A DNA stretch of 64,000 nucleotides, taken from positions 1 through 64,000 of the forward strand of contig NZ_PHGZ01000013.1 of assembly GCF_002795405.1 (NCBI RefSeq). The letters run 5' to 3'. Origin of the DNA: Caviibacterium pharyngocola (lineage in GTDB: Bacteria > Pseudomonadota > Gammaproteobacteria > Enterobacterales > Pasteurellaceae). Of this stretch, positions 51,252 to 60,468 are shown piece by piece. The translations under genes and the position numbers were made by a program. Under the pieces are notes generated by a model. That model worked only from the letters and a program-made list of their open reading frames with translations. It was not told the DNA's origin and did not search any database. Each line of letters begins with the position of its first letter. The first letter of the stretch is position 1.

Positions 51252-52640
51252 TTAACGTTTGAACATTCCGCCCAAACCGCCGAGCGCGCCCATTCCGCCG
51301 CCCATCATTCCTTGCATTCCGCGCATCATTTTTGCCATACCGCCTTTGCGCATTTTTTTCATCATTCGTTGCATTTCGTCAAATTGTTTGAGTAATTTAT
51401 TGACGTCTTGCACTTGCGTGCCGGAACCGAGGGCAATACGACGACGGCGTGAACCTTTGATAATGTCGGGATTAGCGCGTTCTTTCAATGTCATTGAATT
51501 AATGATCGCTTCCATTTTTACAAACATTTTATCGTCAACTTGGTTTTTTACGTGATCAGGCAAATTTTTTGCGCCCGGCAATTTTTCCAACATCGACATC
51601 ATTCCGCCCATTTTTTTCATTTCGATCAGCTGTTCGCGGAAATCTTCCAAGGTGAAATCGTCGCCTTTTTTGAATTTCTTCGCCATTTTTTCCGCTTTTT
51701 CTTGATCGACGGAACGTTGCAAATCTTCGATCAAGGAAAGTACGTCACCCATTCCTAAAATGCGTGAAGCGACGCGATCCGGATGGAACGGCTCCAAGGC
51801 ATCGGTTTTTTCGCCGACCCCTAAGAATTTAATCGGCTTGCCGGTGATTTGGCGAATGGATAACGCCGCACCGCCGCGCGCGTCACCGTCCACTTTTGTT
51901 AAAATCACACCGGTAAGCGGTAAAGCTTCGTTGAAGGCTTTTGCCGTGTTAGCGGCATCTTGACCGGTCATCGCGTCAACGGTGAATAGCGTTTCAATCG
52001 GGTTTAAAGCGGCGTGAATTTGTTTGATTTCATCCATCATTTCGCCGTCAACGTGCAAACGACCCGCCGTATCCACGATCAACACATCGTAGAATTTCAG
52101 TTTGGCATCCGCTAAAGCGGCTTTGACGATTTCGATCGGTTTTTGTTGCGTATCGGAAGGGAAGAAATCGGCGCCGACCGCTTGCGCTAAGGTTTCCAAC
52201 TGTTTGATCGCCGCCGGGCGGTAAACGTCGGCGGATACGACCAAGACTTTTTTCTTATGGCGTTCCTTTAAGAATTTCGCTAATTTACCGACCGAGGTGG
52301 TTTTCCCCGCACCTTGCAAACCCGCCATTAACACGACGGCAGGCGGTTGCGCTGCTAGGTTCAAACTTTCGTTCGCCTGACCCATTGCCGCTTCTAATTC
52401 CGCTTGGACGATTTTGAGAAATTCTTGTCCCGGCGTTAAACTTTTGTTCACTTCTTCGCCGATCGCACGTTCTTTGACTTTGTTGATAAATTCGCGAACG
52501 ACCGGTAACGCCACATCGGCTTCCAATAACGCCATACGCACTTCGCGCAGGGTTTCTTTAATATTTTCTTCGGTTAAACGGCCTTTCCCCGTGATATTGC
52601 GTAGGGTTTTGGACAGGCGATCCGATAAATTTTCAAACAT
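51252..52640 (-). CDS. ffh: Signal recognition particle GTPase Ffh
   Basis: Binds signal sequences of nascent membrane proteins with 4.5S RNA and docks on FtsY. The 462-residue protein has the N and G domains (GLQGAGKTTSVGKLAKFL near residue 107, DVYRPAAIKQLETLA near 138, DTAGRLHVD near 190, TKVDGDARGGAALS near 248) and the methionine-rich M domain with a long Met/Gly tail (MMRGMQGMMGGGMGALGG). The divergent ypjD lies on the other side. Confidence 0.97.
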   Translation of the reverse strand: MFENLSDRLSKTLRNITGKGRLTEENIKETLREVRMALLEADVALPVVREFINKVKERAIGEEVNKSLTPGQEFLKIVQAELEAAMGQANESLNLAAQPPAVVLMAGLQGAGKTTSVGKLAKFLKERHKKKVLVVSADVYRPAAIKQLETLAQAVGADFFPSDTQQKPIEIVKAALADAKLKFYDVLIVDTAGRLHVDGEMMDEIKQIHAALNPIETLFTVDAMTGQDAANTAKAFNEALPLTGVILTKVDGDARGGAALSIRQITGKPIKFLGVGEKTDALEPFHPDRVASRILGMGDVLSLIEDLQRSVDQEKAEKMAKKFKKGDDFTLEDFREQLIEMKKMGGMMSMLEKLPGAKNLPDHVKNQVDDKMFVKMEAIINSMTLKERANPDIIKGSRRRRIALGSGTQVQDVNKLLKQFDEMQRMMKKMRKGGMAKMMRGMQGMMGGGMGALGGLGGMFKR

Positions 52641-52781
52641 TTTTTATCCTAATCTTTTCATTAAAATTTTCCCAATTATACTGAAATTCAGCGGATTTTC
52701 ATCATTTGAAAGAAATTTATAGCGATTTTGGCACGGCAAAGTTAGAATAAAAACGATTCGTAGCAAGGTGAGGATAAAGGA

Positions 52782-53585
52782 ATGTGGTTTGCGATAAGTT
52801 CAATGTTGTTATATTTGCTCAGTATCTTATTGATTGTGCCGATGTTATTAAAAGCGCAAGCGGGCGCACATACGGAAAAACCGAATAAAATTTTATTTTT
52901 TTCTACCGCACTTTTAGCCATTATTGCCCATTGTTTCAGTTTATTTCCGCTGTTGACACATCTTTTCGGCGGTGAAAATTTCACCTTAATGCAAATCGGA
53001 TCCTCGGTCAGCGTGATCGTTGCAGCATTGGCGACGGCGGCAATGTGCTTAAAAGTGAATACCCTGTGGTTTTTGTTGCCGATCGTGTATTGTTTTTCGA
53101 TTATCACCTTGATTTTACAAACCTGTCTACCCGGTTCCGTGGTACAACATTTAAGCCAAAATACCGGCTTGTTGATTCATATCGCCTTGGCGTTATTCGC
53201 TTATGCGGTGTGTTTTATCGCAACCTTATACGCCGTGCAATTAGGCTGGATTGATCATAATTTGAAGCATAAAAAAATGTCTTTTTCACCGATTGTACCG
53301 CCGTTAATGACTGTGGAACGGCATTTCTTCCGTTCAATGTTAAGCGGCGAAATTTTACTGACATTAACCTTACTTTCCGGTTCGATTTATCTCGCCGATT
53401 TTTTTGCCGCCTCGAATATTCAAAAAGCCGCCTTTTCGTTTTTGGCGTGGATCGTATTCGGTTTGGCGTTAATCGGACATTGGAAACTGCATTGGCGCGG
53501 AAAAAAGATGATAATTTATACAATTTCAGGTATGATCTTGCTAACGATTGCTTATTTCGGCAGCCGTGTAATGTTTGATCTTTAA
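52782..53585 (+). CDS. ypjD: YpjD-like CcsA/CcmC-family membrane protein
   Basis: A 267-residue inner-membrane protein with about eight hydrophobic segments, related to the cytochrome c assembly proteins CcsA/CcmC but without the full tryptophan-rich motif. Conserved histidines (LLIHIALALFAYAVCFIATL, and WIVFGLALIGHWKLHWRGKK) could coordinate haem. Its position between ffh and yfjD is the same as in E. coli. Ribosome site GTGAGGATAAAGG precedes the ATG. Function unknown. Confidence 0.9.
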   Translation: MWFAISSMLLYLLSILLIVPMLLKAQAGAHTEKPNKILFFSTALLAIIAHCFSLFPLLTHLFGGENFTLMQIGSSVSVIVAALATAAMCLKVNTLWFLLPIVYCFSIITLILQTCLPGSVVQHLSQNTGLLIHIALALFAYAVCFIATLYAVQLGWIDHNLKHKKMSFSPIVPPLMTVERHFFRSMLSGEILLTLTLLSGSIYLADFFAASNIQKAAFSFLAWIVFGLALIGHWKLHWRGKKMIIYTISGMILLTIAYFGSRVMFDL

Positions 53586-53596
53586 TGATATTTTTG

Positions 53597-53634
53597 AAGT
53601 GCGGTGAAAATTCGCAAAAAATCACCGCACTTTT
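53597..53634. terminator. Inverted uptake-signal pair behind ypjD
   Basis: AAGTGCGGTGA (53597-53607) and TCACCGCACTT (53622-53632) give an 11-bp stem with a 14-base loop and trailing TT. Confidence 0.7.
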
Positions 53635-53664
53635 AGTCTTTACCGACAAAAGGATGAGTTTGTT

Positions 53665-54945
53665 TTGGATAGTATTCCCCTTAGTACCTTATTTATTACC
53701 TTAATTATTTTACTTATTGCGTCCGCATATTTTTCCGGTTCGGAAACCGGCTTGCTCTCGGCGAATCGTTATCGGATGCGTTTTTTATCGGAAAAAGGGC
53801 ATAAAGGCGCGCAAAAAGCCGAAAAATTACTGAAAAAAACCGATATTCTGCTGAGCCTAATTTTAATTTGTAACAACCTCGTGAATATTTCCGCATCCGC
53901 CATCGCGACGATTATCGGAATGCGCTTATACGGCGACATCGGCGTGGCGATTGCTACCGGTGTGCTGACTTTCGTAATGCTGATATTTTCGGAAATTTTC
54001 CCGAAAACCATCGCAGCGATTTATCCGGAGCGTGTAGCGTTCGTATCCAGTCATTTATTAACGATTTTATTGAAATTGTTCAGTCCGATCGTTTTTGTAA
54101 TGAATCTGATTATTCGTAGCTTGATGAAAATTGTCGGCGTGAAAAACGAGGTGAAAGGTAATTCGTTAAGCACCGAGGAATTGCGTGCGATTGTGAATCA
54201 ATCGGGCAAATTTATTCCTTCCGCTCACCAAGAAATGCTGCTGTCGATTTTAGATCTGGAAAAAGTGACCGTGGACGACATTATGGTGCCGCGCAACGAC
54301 ATCGGCGGTATCGATATCGAAGACGATTGGAAATCCATTATGCGTCAGTTAAACCACGCAGCGCACAGTAAAGTCGTGTTATATAAAGAAAGTATGGATG
54401 AAAACGTACTGGGCATTTTGCGCGTGCGCGAGGCGTTTCGTTTAATGTTGGATAAAAACGAGTTCACCAAAGAAACCTTGATTCGCGCGGTGGACGAAGC
54501 TTATTTTATTCCGGAAGGCACGCCGTTGAATGCGCAGTTGCTGAATTTTCGCAGCCGTAAGGAACGAATCGGTTTGGTGGTGGACGAATACGGCGACATT
54601 AAAGGTTTGGTCACGTTGGAAGATATTTTAGAAGAAATCGTCGGTGAATTTACTACCTCTACCGCGCCGTCGATTAATGAAGAAGTCACGCCGCAATCGG
54701 ACGGCTCGATGATTATCGAAGGTTCGGCGAACATTCGCGATTTAAATAAATTGTTCGATTGGCATTTGGATACGGAAGATGCGCGCACGTTCAACGGATT
54801 GATTTTGGAACACTTGGAAGAAATTCCCGACGAAGGCACGGAATGCGAAATCGATGGGTTGAAAATCACCATTTTGGAAGTAGCGGACAATATGGTGAAA
54901 CAAGCCAAAGTGGAAAAACTCCCGCCGGCAAACGAACAAAATTAA
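53665..54945 (+). CDS. yfjD: CNNM/CorC-type membrane protein with CBS domains (YfjD family)
   Basis: A 426-residue probable metal-ion transport protein. Residues about 10-170 are a DUF21 membrane domain (ILLIASAYFSGSETGLLSAN start), followed by two CBS motifs (KVTVDDIMVPRNDIGGID near 195, LVVDEYGDIKGLVTLEDILE near 310) and a CorC_HlyC domain at the end. The start is probably TTG at 53665 with AGGATGAG upstream; it yields MDSIPLSTLFITLI, the family-like start. Often proposed to export Mg2+ or Co2+, but unproven. Confidence 0.9.
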   Translation: MDSIPLSTLFITLIILLIASAYFSGSETGLLSANRYRMRFLSEKGHKGAQKAEKLLKKTDILLSLILICNNLVNISASAIATIIGMRLYGDIGVAIATGVLTFVMLIFSEIFPKTIAAIYPERVAFVSSHLLTILLKLFSPIVFVMNLIIRSLMKIVGVKNEVKGNSLSTEELRAIVNQSGKFIPSAHQEMLLSILDLEKVTVDDIMVPRNDIGGIDIEDDWKSIMRQLNHAAHSKVVLYKESMDENVLGILRVREAFRLMLDKNEFTKETLIRAVDEAYFIPEGTPLNAQLLNFRSRKERIGLVVDEYGDIKGLVTLEDILEEIVGEFTTSTAPSINEEVTPQSDGSMIIEGSANIRDLNKLFDWHLDTEDARTFNGLILEHLEEIPDEGTECEIDGLKITILEVADNMVKQAKVEKLPPANEQN

Positions 54946-54966
54946 TTCAATCATTGAAAATCATAT

Positions 54967-54998
54967 AAAACGACGGTAATAAAATCGTCGTTTTTTTT
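54967..54998 (+). terminator. Terminator behind yfjD
   Basis: AAAACGACG and CGTCGTTTT with a ten-base loop and eight T residues. Confidence 0.88.
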
Positions 54999-55037
54999 AT
55001 TTTTAATGATTCGTTAACGCGTTTTTAGATTCTATTC

Positions 55038-55070
55038 TTGACATTAAACAATAAATGAGAATAATTAGCA
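55038..55070 (+). promoter_or_regulatory. Promoter with Fur box before the TonB-dependent receptor
   Basis: TTGACA at 55038-55043 and AATAAT near 55060-55065 form the promoter. TGAGAATAATTAGCA (55056-55070) matches the Fur 7-1-7 core TGATAATNATTATCA at 12 of 14 defined positions and overlaps the -10, so iron should repress the receptor. Confidence 0.75.
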
Positions 55071-55110
55071 TTTGCTATTTAGGCCTCATAATTAATTTTA
55101 AGGAAGAATA

Positions 55111-57093
55111 ATGAAAAAGACACACTTTGCACTTTTACCTCTCGCAGCATTCATTGCCTCCGCCGCGCACGCCGATACTCAGGCGTTGGATACCATTGAT
55201 GTGGTGAGCGATAATTTTTCTCCGCAAGCGGAAAATATTGCGGCGAAAGGCGTAACGAAAGTTCGTCAAGCGACTAAAATGTCGGACGTGATTCGCGGCG
55301 TACCGGGCGTGAATGTTAACGGCGCGCGTTCGGCGGTGGAACGTTACAACATTCGTGGCGTTAGCGAAGAATATTTAACCGTTACTGTGGACGGCGCAAG
55401 ACAAAACGGTTATGCCTTCCACCACGCCGGTAACTACGGTATCGATCCGGAAATTTTAAAACGCGTGGATATTGATGTGGGCTCGAATTCCGTTGTTGCC
55501 GGCGCCGGTTCTTTAGGCGGTTCGATTAAATTCGAAACCGTTGATGCAGCGGATTTGTTGGAAGAAGGGCAAAACATCGGGGCGAAATTGAAATATGCAT
55601 ACGGCTCCAACGGTAATTCTCATCAAGGTATGGCGACGCTTTATGGTCGTAGCGGCGATTTGGATTTATTAGGCTATTTCAATTATCGTCATCAAGAGGA
55701 CGGTAAAGATGGCAACGGCGTGAAAAATGCTAACCGCGGTCATTTACAAAACTATTTGTTTAAAGCCAAATATAATATTAGTCCGGAACAATGGTTAAAA
55801 GTTTCCACCGAGCGTTATACCAACACTGCGTTCAGCTGTTTCCGTGCAAATTTCGGTACTTGTTTGGGTGATGTGCCGCAAGAAGGGGAAAAAGGTTATG
55901 TCAGCTCGAACCATAGTCGCGCTTATACGGAATTAACCCGAAAAACGCACACATTAAGCTACGGTTTTAATCCGCAAGATAACAAATGGGTGAATGTGAA
56001 ATTTAACGCCTATAATACGGAAACCGAAATGGCGTCAATGGGTAGCCCGCAAACCAAAGTGGAAACCAACGGTGCGACTTTATTAAACACTTCGGAATTT
56101 GATTTGGGCGTAACCGGACACCGCGTGTTATTCGGCGGCGAGTTATATCAAACTAAATCCAAAGCCTTAAATGACACGGAAAAAACCTACGAAACCAAAG
56201 TCACCAGCACTTCCGTTTATTTAGAAGATCAAATTGCTTTGGGTGATTTCTTAATTACGCCGGGTGTTCGTTATGATCACCATAAAGCGGATTTGGATCC
56301 GAGCTTTAACAGAACTTATCAACGCTTTTCCAAAGCGCTCGGTTTGAAATATGCCTTAACGGATGAAATCGTCTTGTTCGCCAATTATACGGAATTGTTC
56401 AAAGGGCCGGATGCCGGTGAAATTATGTTAAGAGGTTCTCGCAACTATTCCGCTAACTTAGAAGCGATTCGCGGCGATAATAAAGAAGTTGGTTTCAACT
56501 TTGTGAAGGATCGTTTATTGTCCGACAATGACGGTTTATCCTTCACGGCGAAATATTTCCATACCGATTATGACAATTTAAACAAAAATACCACCGCACC
56601 TAAACCGCTAAGCGGTAGCTTATACACCAGTGTCGGCGCGGTAAAATTGAAAGGGGTGGAAGCGTCGGCGAAATATCGTTATGACAACACGCAACTTTCC
56701 GTCAGCTATGCGCGTGCACGCAGCGAACAAAAATCCGATCATTTAGCAGCGTTCCCGGATACCGGCGACCGTTATACTTTCGGCATCAGCCAATATATTC
56801 CGGCGGCGCACGTGGAATTAGGTTGGAACACAATGTTTGTGAGAAACCTGTATATGCCGACTCTTGTAGGTTCACGTGGTGCACAAAAAGCGGGCAAATT
56901 GCGTAAAGACGGCTATGCGGTCAGCAATCTTTATGTCAGCTGGTCACCGGAACAAGTGAAAGGTTTAGAATTAACGGCGGGTATTGATAATATCTTTAAC
57001 AGAGCCTATAAAGATCAAAGTACCCAATATTACGGCTCCGTCGATTTGGATCCGGGTCGCAACTATAAATTATCCGTTGCCTATAAATTCTAA
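55111..57093 (+). CDS. TonB-dependent receptor, probably for haem or haemoglobin
   Basis: A 660-residue outer-membrane barrel with a signal peptide ending ASAAHA, a TonB box near the mature N-terminus (LDTIDVVSD), a plug domain (KMSDVIRGVPGVNVNG, RYNIRGVSEEYLTVTVDGAR, SVVAGAGSLGGSIKFETVD) and a barrel that ends in YKLSVAYKF with the terminal aromatic residue. The plug and the YTELFKGPDAGEIMLRGSRN segment recall haem receptors (HmuR/HemR type). The Fur box and the downstream exbB-exbD-tonB genes support iron or haem uptake. The exact ligand is not shown by sequence. Confidence 0.88.
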   Translation: MKKTHFALLPLAAFIASAAHADTQALDTIDVVSDNFSPQAENIAAKGVTKVRQATKMSDVIRGVPGVNVNGARSAVERYNIRGVSEEYLTVTVDGARQNGYAFHHAGNYGIDPEILKRVDIDVGSNSVVAGAGSLGGSIKFETVDAADLLEEGQNIGAKLKYAYGSNGNSHQGMATLYGRSGDLDLLGYFNYRHQEDGKDGNGVKNANRGHLQNYLFKAKYNISPEQWLKVSTERYTNTAFSCFRANFGTCLGDVPQEGEKGYVSSNHSRAYTELTRKTHTLSYGFNPQDNKWVNVKFNAYNTETEMASMGSPQTKVETNGATLLNTSEFDLGVTGHRVLFGGELYQTKSKALNDTEKTYETKVTSTSVYLEDQIALGDFLITPGVRYDHHKADLDPSFNRTYQRFSKALGLKYALTDEIVLFANYTELFKGPDAGEIMLRGSRNYSANLEAIRGDNKEVGFNFVKDRLLSDNDGLSFTAKYFHTDYDNLNKNTTAPKPLSGSLYTSVGAVKLKGVEASAKYRYDNTQLSVSYARARSEQKSDHLAAFPDTGDRYTFGISQYIPAAHVELGWNTMFVRNLYMPTLVGSRGAQKAGKLRKDGYAVSNLYVSWSPEQVKGLELTAGIDNIFNRAYKDQSTQYYGSVDLDPGRNYKLSVAYKF

Positions 57094-57104
57094 TTTTCCT
57101 CAAA

Positions 57105-57135
57105 AGTGCGGTGATTTTCATCGCACTTTTTGTCA
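57105..57135. terminator. Inverted uptake-signal-like pair behind the receptor gene
   Basis: AAAAGTGCGGTGA and a TCATCGCACTTTTT partner form a stem followed by T residues; one arm deviates from the uptake signal by one base. Confidence 0.65.
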
Positions 57136-57182
57136 ATACGTTTTGACCCTGCCTCGTGATTTTGCTAGAATTTCAATCTAAT

Positions 57183-57197
57183 TGAAATTAATTCTCA
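57183..57197 (+). promoter_or_regulatory. Fur box upstream of exbB
   Basis: TGAAATTAATTCTCA matches the Fur core TGATAATNATTATCA at 11 of 14 defined positions, in the spacer after the receptor terminator. It suggests exbB-exbD-tonB has its own iron-controlled promoter. Confidence 0.6.
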
Positions 57198-57231
57198 ATT
57201 ACAAAATTCTAATTAATTTAAGGGTATGTTA

Positions 57232-57687
57232 ATGTCGCAGCTATTTGATTTTTTACAACAGTACGTTGATTATATTATTCTCGGTTTGCTCGGTTTGATG
57301 AGCTTTTTGATGTTATGGTTCGTTATCGAACGCTTTATTTTCTTAAGCCGCGTCAAAGTGGCGCAATATACCAATATTCACGAATTGGATATCGATTTAA
57401 ACCGCAATTTAACCGTCATTTCCACCATCGGCTCCAATGCGCCTTATGTGGGTTTGCTTGGTACGGTAATCGGGATTTTATTAACGTTTTATGAATTAGG
57501 GCATTCCGGCGGCGACATTGACGCCGCGGCGATTATGCTGAATTTATCTCTTGCCTTAAAAGCTACGGCGGTGGGGATTTTAGTGGCGATTCCTTCGATG
57601 GTGTTTTATAACGGCTTGGTGCGTAAAGTGGAAGTCAATCGCTTAAAATGGAAAGCCTTAAACGGACAAAAAAACGTAGGGGCATAA
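57232..57687 (+). CDS. exbB: ExbB, proton channel subunit of the TonB system
   Basis: With ExbD it powers TonB using the proton gradient. The 151-residue short form (E. coli has 244) is the type known from Haemophilus; three membrane segments ([20 protein letters not shown], then [20 protein letters not shown], then [20 protein letters not shown]) match the MotA/TolQ family. ATG 57232 is preferred because AAGGG lies at the proper distance; ATG 57226 is in frame. Confidence 0.94.
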   Translation: MSQLFDFLQQYVDYIILGLLGLMSFLMLWFVIERFIFLSRVKVAQYTNIHELDIDLNRNLTVISTIGSNAPYVGLLGTVIGILLTFYELGHSGGDIDAAAIMLNLSLALKATAVGILVAIPSMVFYNGLVRKVEVNRLKWKALNGQKNVGA

Positions 57688-57688
57688 G

Positions 57689-58075
57689 GTGAAAAAATTC
57701 GACGAAATCAACATTATTCCGTTTATCGACATAATGCTGGTCTTATTGGCGATTGTGTTGATTACGGCCTCTTTTATTTCGCAAGGTAAAATTCAAGTAA
57801 ATGTGCCGAAAGCAAGCAGCACGGTGGCGTTTAAGTCGGACGATTTGGCTAAATTATTGACCGTGACGGAACAGGGCGAGATTTATTTTAACGATAAACC
57901 GATTTCCATTGATGCGTTGGAACAAGAAATTTCTACTTGGAATAAAGATCAAAAAGTGACGCTAAAAGTGGATGCTAAGTCCACTTTCCAAGATTTTGTC
58001 ACCTTAACCGATTTAATGGCGAAAAATCAGATTAAAAACGTCGCGATCGTCACAATGAAAGAAAAAGGCAAATAA
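57689..58075 (+). CDS. exbD: ExbD, proton channel subunit of the TonB system
   Basis: A 128-residue protein with one membrane helix containing the essential aspartate ([18 protein letters not shown], residues about 8-25) and a periplasmic TolR-like domain. It starts at GTG, one base after the exbB stop, with AGGGGC as ribosome site inside exbB. tonB starts directly after its stop. Confidence 0.94.
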   Translation: MKKFDEINIIPFIDIMLVLLAIVLITASFISQGKIQVNVPKASSTVAFKSDDLAKLLTVTEQGEIYFNDKPISIDALEQEISTWNKDQKVTLKVDAKSTFQDFVTLTDLMAKNQIKNVAIVTMKEKGK

Positions 58076-58840
58076 ATGGCGAATAAGCATCGTTCTTGGT
58101 TAGGTTTCTGGTTGTCTTTGCTGTTTCATTCCGCAGTGATCGGCGCGTTGTTTTATACGGTAAAAAGCGACAGTGCCAGTGCGTATCAGGCGCAAGTGAC
58201 GGATACCAATATTTCAATGGAAATGATTATGGGAATGGTGGAAGAAACGCCGCCCGAACCGGAACAAGTAAGCGAGCCGGAGCCCGTAGTACAAGAAACC
58301 TTGCCGGATCCGACGGTGAAACCGCTACCGGAAAAACCGAAAGAGCCGGAGAAGAAAAAAGAGAAACCGAAAGAAAAGCCGAAGCTGCAAGAAAAACCGA
58401 AGGATAAACCGAAAGAGAAACCTAAAAAGCCGGTTGATTCGGCAATGCCGAAAGGCGAGCGCACGATTAAATCGGAACACAAGGTCAATTCGGCGGCAAG
58501 CGCGCCGGCAAAAGCGACCACGGATAATCAGAATCTCGCCGGAAGCGGCGCGAGTGCGGACGAGTTAAACGCCTATCGCTCGGCATTACGGCGTGAAATC
58601 GAACGGCATAAACGTTATCCGCAACGGGCGAAAATGATGCGCAAACAAGGCGTGGTGAATGTGAACTTTACGTTGGGTGCCGACGGCGGTTTAACGAATG
58701 TTCGCGTAGGTCAATCTTCCGGTGCGGAAGACTTGGATACGGCGGCGGTTGCAGCGGTGCAAAACGCACGTTCTATCGGCCCGCGCCCGAAAGGAATGGA
58801 TGCAAATATTTCCGTGCCGATTAGTTTTAAATTGCAGTAA
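58076..58840 (+). CDS. tonB: TonB, energy transducer to outer-membrane receptors
   Basis: The 254-residue protein has an N-terminal anchor (SWLGFWLSLLFHSAVIGALF, with the conserved Ser and His), a long Pro-Glu-Lys spacer (residues about 58-125: EPEPVVQE, KPKEPEKKKEKPKEK) that spans the periplasm, and a C-terminal domain (RYPQRAKMMRKQGVVNVNFT, LGADGGLTNVRVGQSSG) that binds the TonB box. It is adjacent to exbD with no gap. An inverted uptake-signal terminator follows. Confidence 0.96.
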   Translation: MANKHRSWLGFWLSLLFHSAVIGALFYTVKSDSASAYQAQVTDTNISMEMIMGMVEETPPEPEQVSEPEPVVQETLPDPTVKPLPEKPKEPEKKKEKPKEKPKLQEKPKDKPKEKPKKPVDSAMPKGERTIKSEHKVNSAASAPAKATTDNQNLAGSGASADELNAYRSALRREIERHKRYPQRAKMMRKQGVVNVNFTLGADGGLTNVRVGQSSGAEDLDTAAVAAVQNARSIGPRPKGMDANISVPISFKLQ

Positions 58841-58842
58841 AT

Positions 58843-58893
58843 AAAAAAGTGCGGTCGATCATTAAATTTTTTAGAATCGACCGCACTTTTTGT
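58843..58893. terminator. Inverted uptake-signal pair between tonB and the M48 peptidase gene
   Basis: AAAAAAGTGCGGTCGAT and ATCGACCGCACTTTTT enclose an AT-rich loop; symmetric A- and T-runs suit both convergent genes. Confidence 0.85.
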
Positions 58894-58902
58894 TGAACGG
58901 AA

Positions 58903-59673
58903 TTATTTCTTGCCTTTATAAATCGCAACCGCTTCGGGCATTAAACGCAATAAATTGGCTTGGCGATCTTTATCGCTCGGGTGGGTGGAAGACAGAGCGG
59001 CTAACACGCTGTCGGAACCGGAGGATGCCGCTTGCATTTTGTCCCATAATTTCGGTGCGGCTTCCGGATTGTAGCCCGAACGCGCCATTAATAACAAACC
59101 GACTTCATCGGCTTCTGTTTCGGCGCTGCGCGAATAAGGTTTATCCAACGCCCAATCTTTGGTTAATCCCACCACAACGGCACTGCCGTCGGAGCCGATT
59201 TGGGTCGCGAGCGCAACGTGCGCCACTTGTGCCAACACATTGGTAAATTGCCCCATATTGGCTTTTTTCTTGCCGTGTTCTTTCAGCGCGTGCGCCATTT
59301 CGTGGCCCATTACCGTGGCAATTTCATCATCGGTTAATTTCAAATTATCCACCAAGCCGGTATAAAACGCCATTTTCCCGCCGGGCATCGCCCACGCATT
59401 TAATTCTTTTGATTTGATCACGGTTAATTGCCAATTAAACACTTGTCCCGTATGGTTTTCTTTGTCTGCATAAGGACGCATTTGGTTGAAAATTTTATGC
59501 ACGCGTTTTGCCGTGGTGGAAGTGGTATCCACCGCGCCTTGGGTTTTCGCTTCATTCACGGTCTCGACATAGTTCGCGGCGGCTTGTTGATTAATATCGG
59601 CGGAACTGGCACAAGCGTTGACGAACAAAACAAGCAACGAGATCGATAAGGTTTTTTTCATTGAAAATAGCAT
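58903..59673 (-). CDS. M48-family metallopeptidase lipoprotein (LoiP/YcaL-like)
   Basis: Probably a periplasmic, lipid-anchored zinc protease of the outer-membrane quality-control group. From ATG 59673, which follows AAGGAAAT, the 256-residue protein has a lipoprotein signal (ISLLVLFVNAC, lipobox VNAC), the zinc motif HEMAHALKEHG near residue 130 (HExxH) and the third-ligand region AETEADEVGLLLMARSGYNP near 175. The STHPSDKDRQANLLRLMPEA end is typical of LoiP. The frame continues 16 residues upstream without a good ribosome site. Confidence 0.88.
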   Translation of the reverse strand: MLFSMKKTLSISLLVLFVNACASSADINQQAAANYVETVNEAKTQGAVDTTSTTAKRVHKIFNQMRPYADKENHTGQVFNWQLTVIKSKELNAWAMPGGKMAFYTGLVDNLKLTDDEIATVMGHEMAHALKEHGKKKANMGQFTNVLAQVAHVALATQIGSDGSAVVVGLTKDWALDKPYSRSAETEADEVGLLLMARSGYNPEAAPKLWDKMQAASSGSDSVLAALSSTHPSDKDRQANLLRLMPEAVAIYKGKK

Positions 59674-59701
59674 TCGGATTTCCTTAAGTCGTAATTCGGA
59701 T

Positions 59702-59734
59702 AAAAAAATACCGCTCCGCAAGGCGGAACGGTAT
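59702..59734 (-). terminator. Terminator behind ppa
   Basis: On the minus strand ATACCGTTCCGC-CTT-GCGGAGCGGTAT followed by seven T residues; the stem is 12 bp with one mismatch and a three-base loop. Confidence 0.88.
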
Positions 59735-59744
59735 CGATAAAAAA

Positions 59745-60272
59745 TTATTTTTTCGCGCGTTCGAAGGAATCTAAAATTTCTTTGCGCGCTTCGTTAACAT
59801 CGCCCCAGCCTTCGACTTTCACCCATTTGCCGGCTTCAAGCGCTTTATAGCTTTCGAAGAAGTGTTGAATTTGCGCTTTTAACAATGTCGGTAAATCGCC
59901 TACATCTTTAATGTGATCGTATTCTTTGCTTAATTTCGTATGCGGAACGGCAACCACTTTTGCATCGCCGCCGGCTTCGTCGGTCATTTTTAACACACCG
60001 ACCGGACGACAACGAATTACCGAACCCGGTTGAAGCGGATAAGGTGTTGGAACTAAAACGTCAACCGGATCGCCGTCGGAAGAAAGGGTGTTGTTGACAT
60101 AACCGTAGTTTGCCGGATAGAACATTGCGGTTGCCATAAAACGGTCAACGAATAATGTGCCGGTTTCTTTATCGACTTCATATTTGATCGGATCGGAGTT
60201 TGCCGGAATTTCAATAACGACATAAATATCATCAGGCAATTCTTTACCTGCTGGTACGCTTTCTAAGCCCAT
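59745..60272 (-). CDS. ppa: Inorganic pyrophosphatase
   Basis: Hydrolyses pyrophosphate, driving polymer synthesis forward. The 175-residue family I enzyme has the metal-binding signature [12 protein letters not shown] near residue 66, [10 protein letters not shown] near 56, and [15 protein letters not shown] near 109. Length agrees with E. coli Ppa. A TATAAT box on the minus strand at 60316-60321 is the likely promoter -10. Confidence 0.97.
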   Translation of the reverse strand: MGLESVPAGKELPDDIYVVIEIPANSDPIKYEVDKETGTLFVDRFMATAMFYPANYGYVNNTLSSDGDPVDVLVPTPYPLQPGSVIRCRPVGVLKMTDEAGGDAKVVAVPHTKLSKEYDHIKDVGDLPTLLKAQIQHFFESYKALEAGKWVKVEGWGDVNEARKEILDSFERAKK

Positions 60273-60405
60273 TTGCTGTTCCTTCTTAAAAGTTAATTGT
60301 GAATAAAACGAGTTAATTATAGCTTTAATTAAGGGAAGTTGTCGAGGTGCGCCGCACGGTGAAGGGAAAAAAGTCCTCGACCTCCGAAATTGTGTAAAAA
60401 CGACA

Positions 60406-60438
60406 TTGTAATTTTAATTTGTACTATTATAATAGTTC
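60406..60438 (+). promoter_or_regulatory. mtr promoter with TrpR-like operator
   Basis: TTGTAA (60406-60411) and TATAAT (60428-60433) form a promoter with a 16-base spacer. GTACTATTATAATAGTTC (60421-60438) covers the -10, contains a perfect 14-base palindrome and matches the TrpR operator consensus GTACTAGTTAACTAGTAC at 13 of 18 positions. Tryptophan-dependent repression is inferred. Confidence 0.6.
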
Positions 60439-60468
60439 AAAATTATATTCTCTTAAACGGAAAAAACT

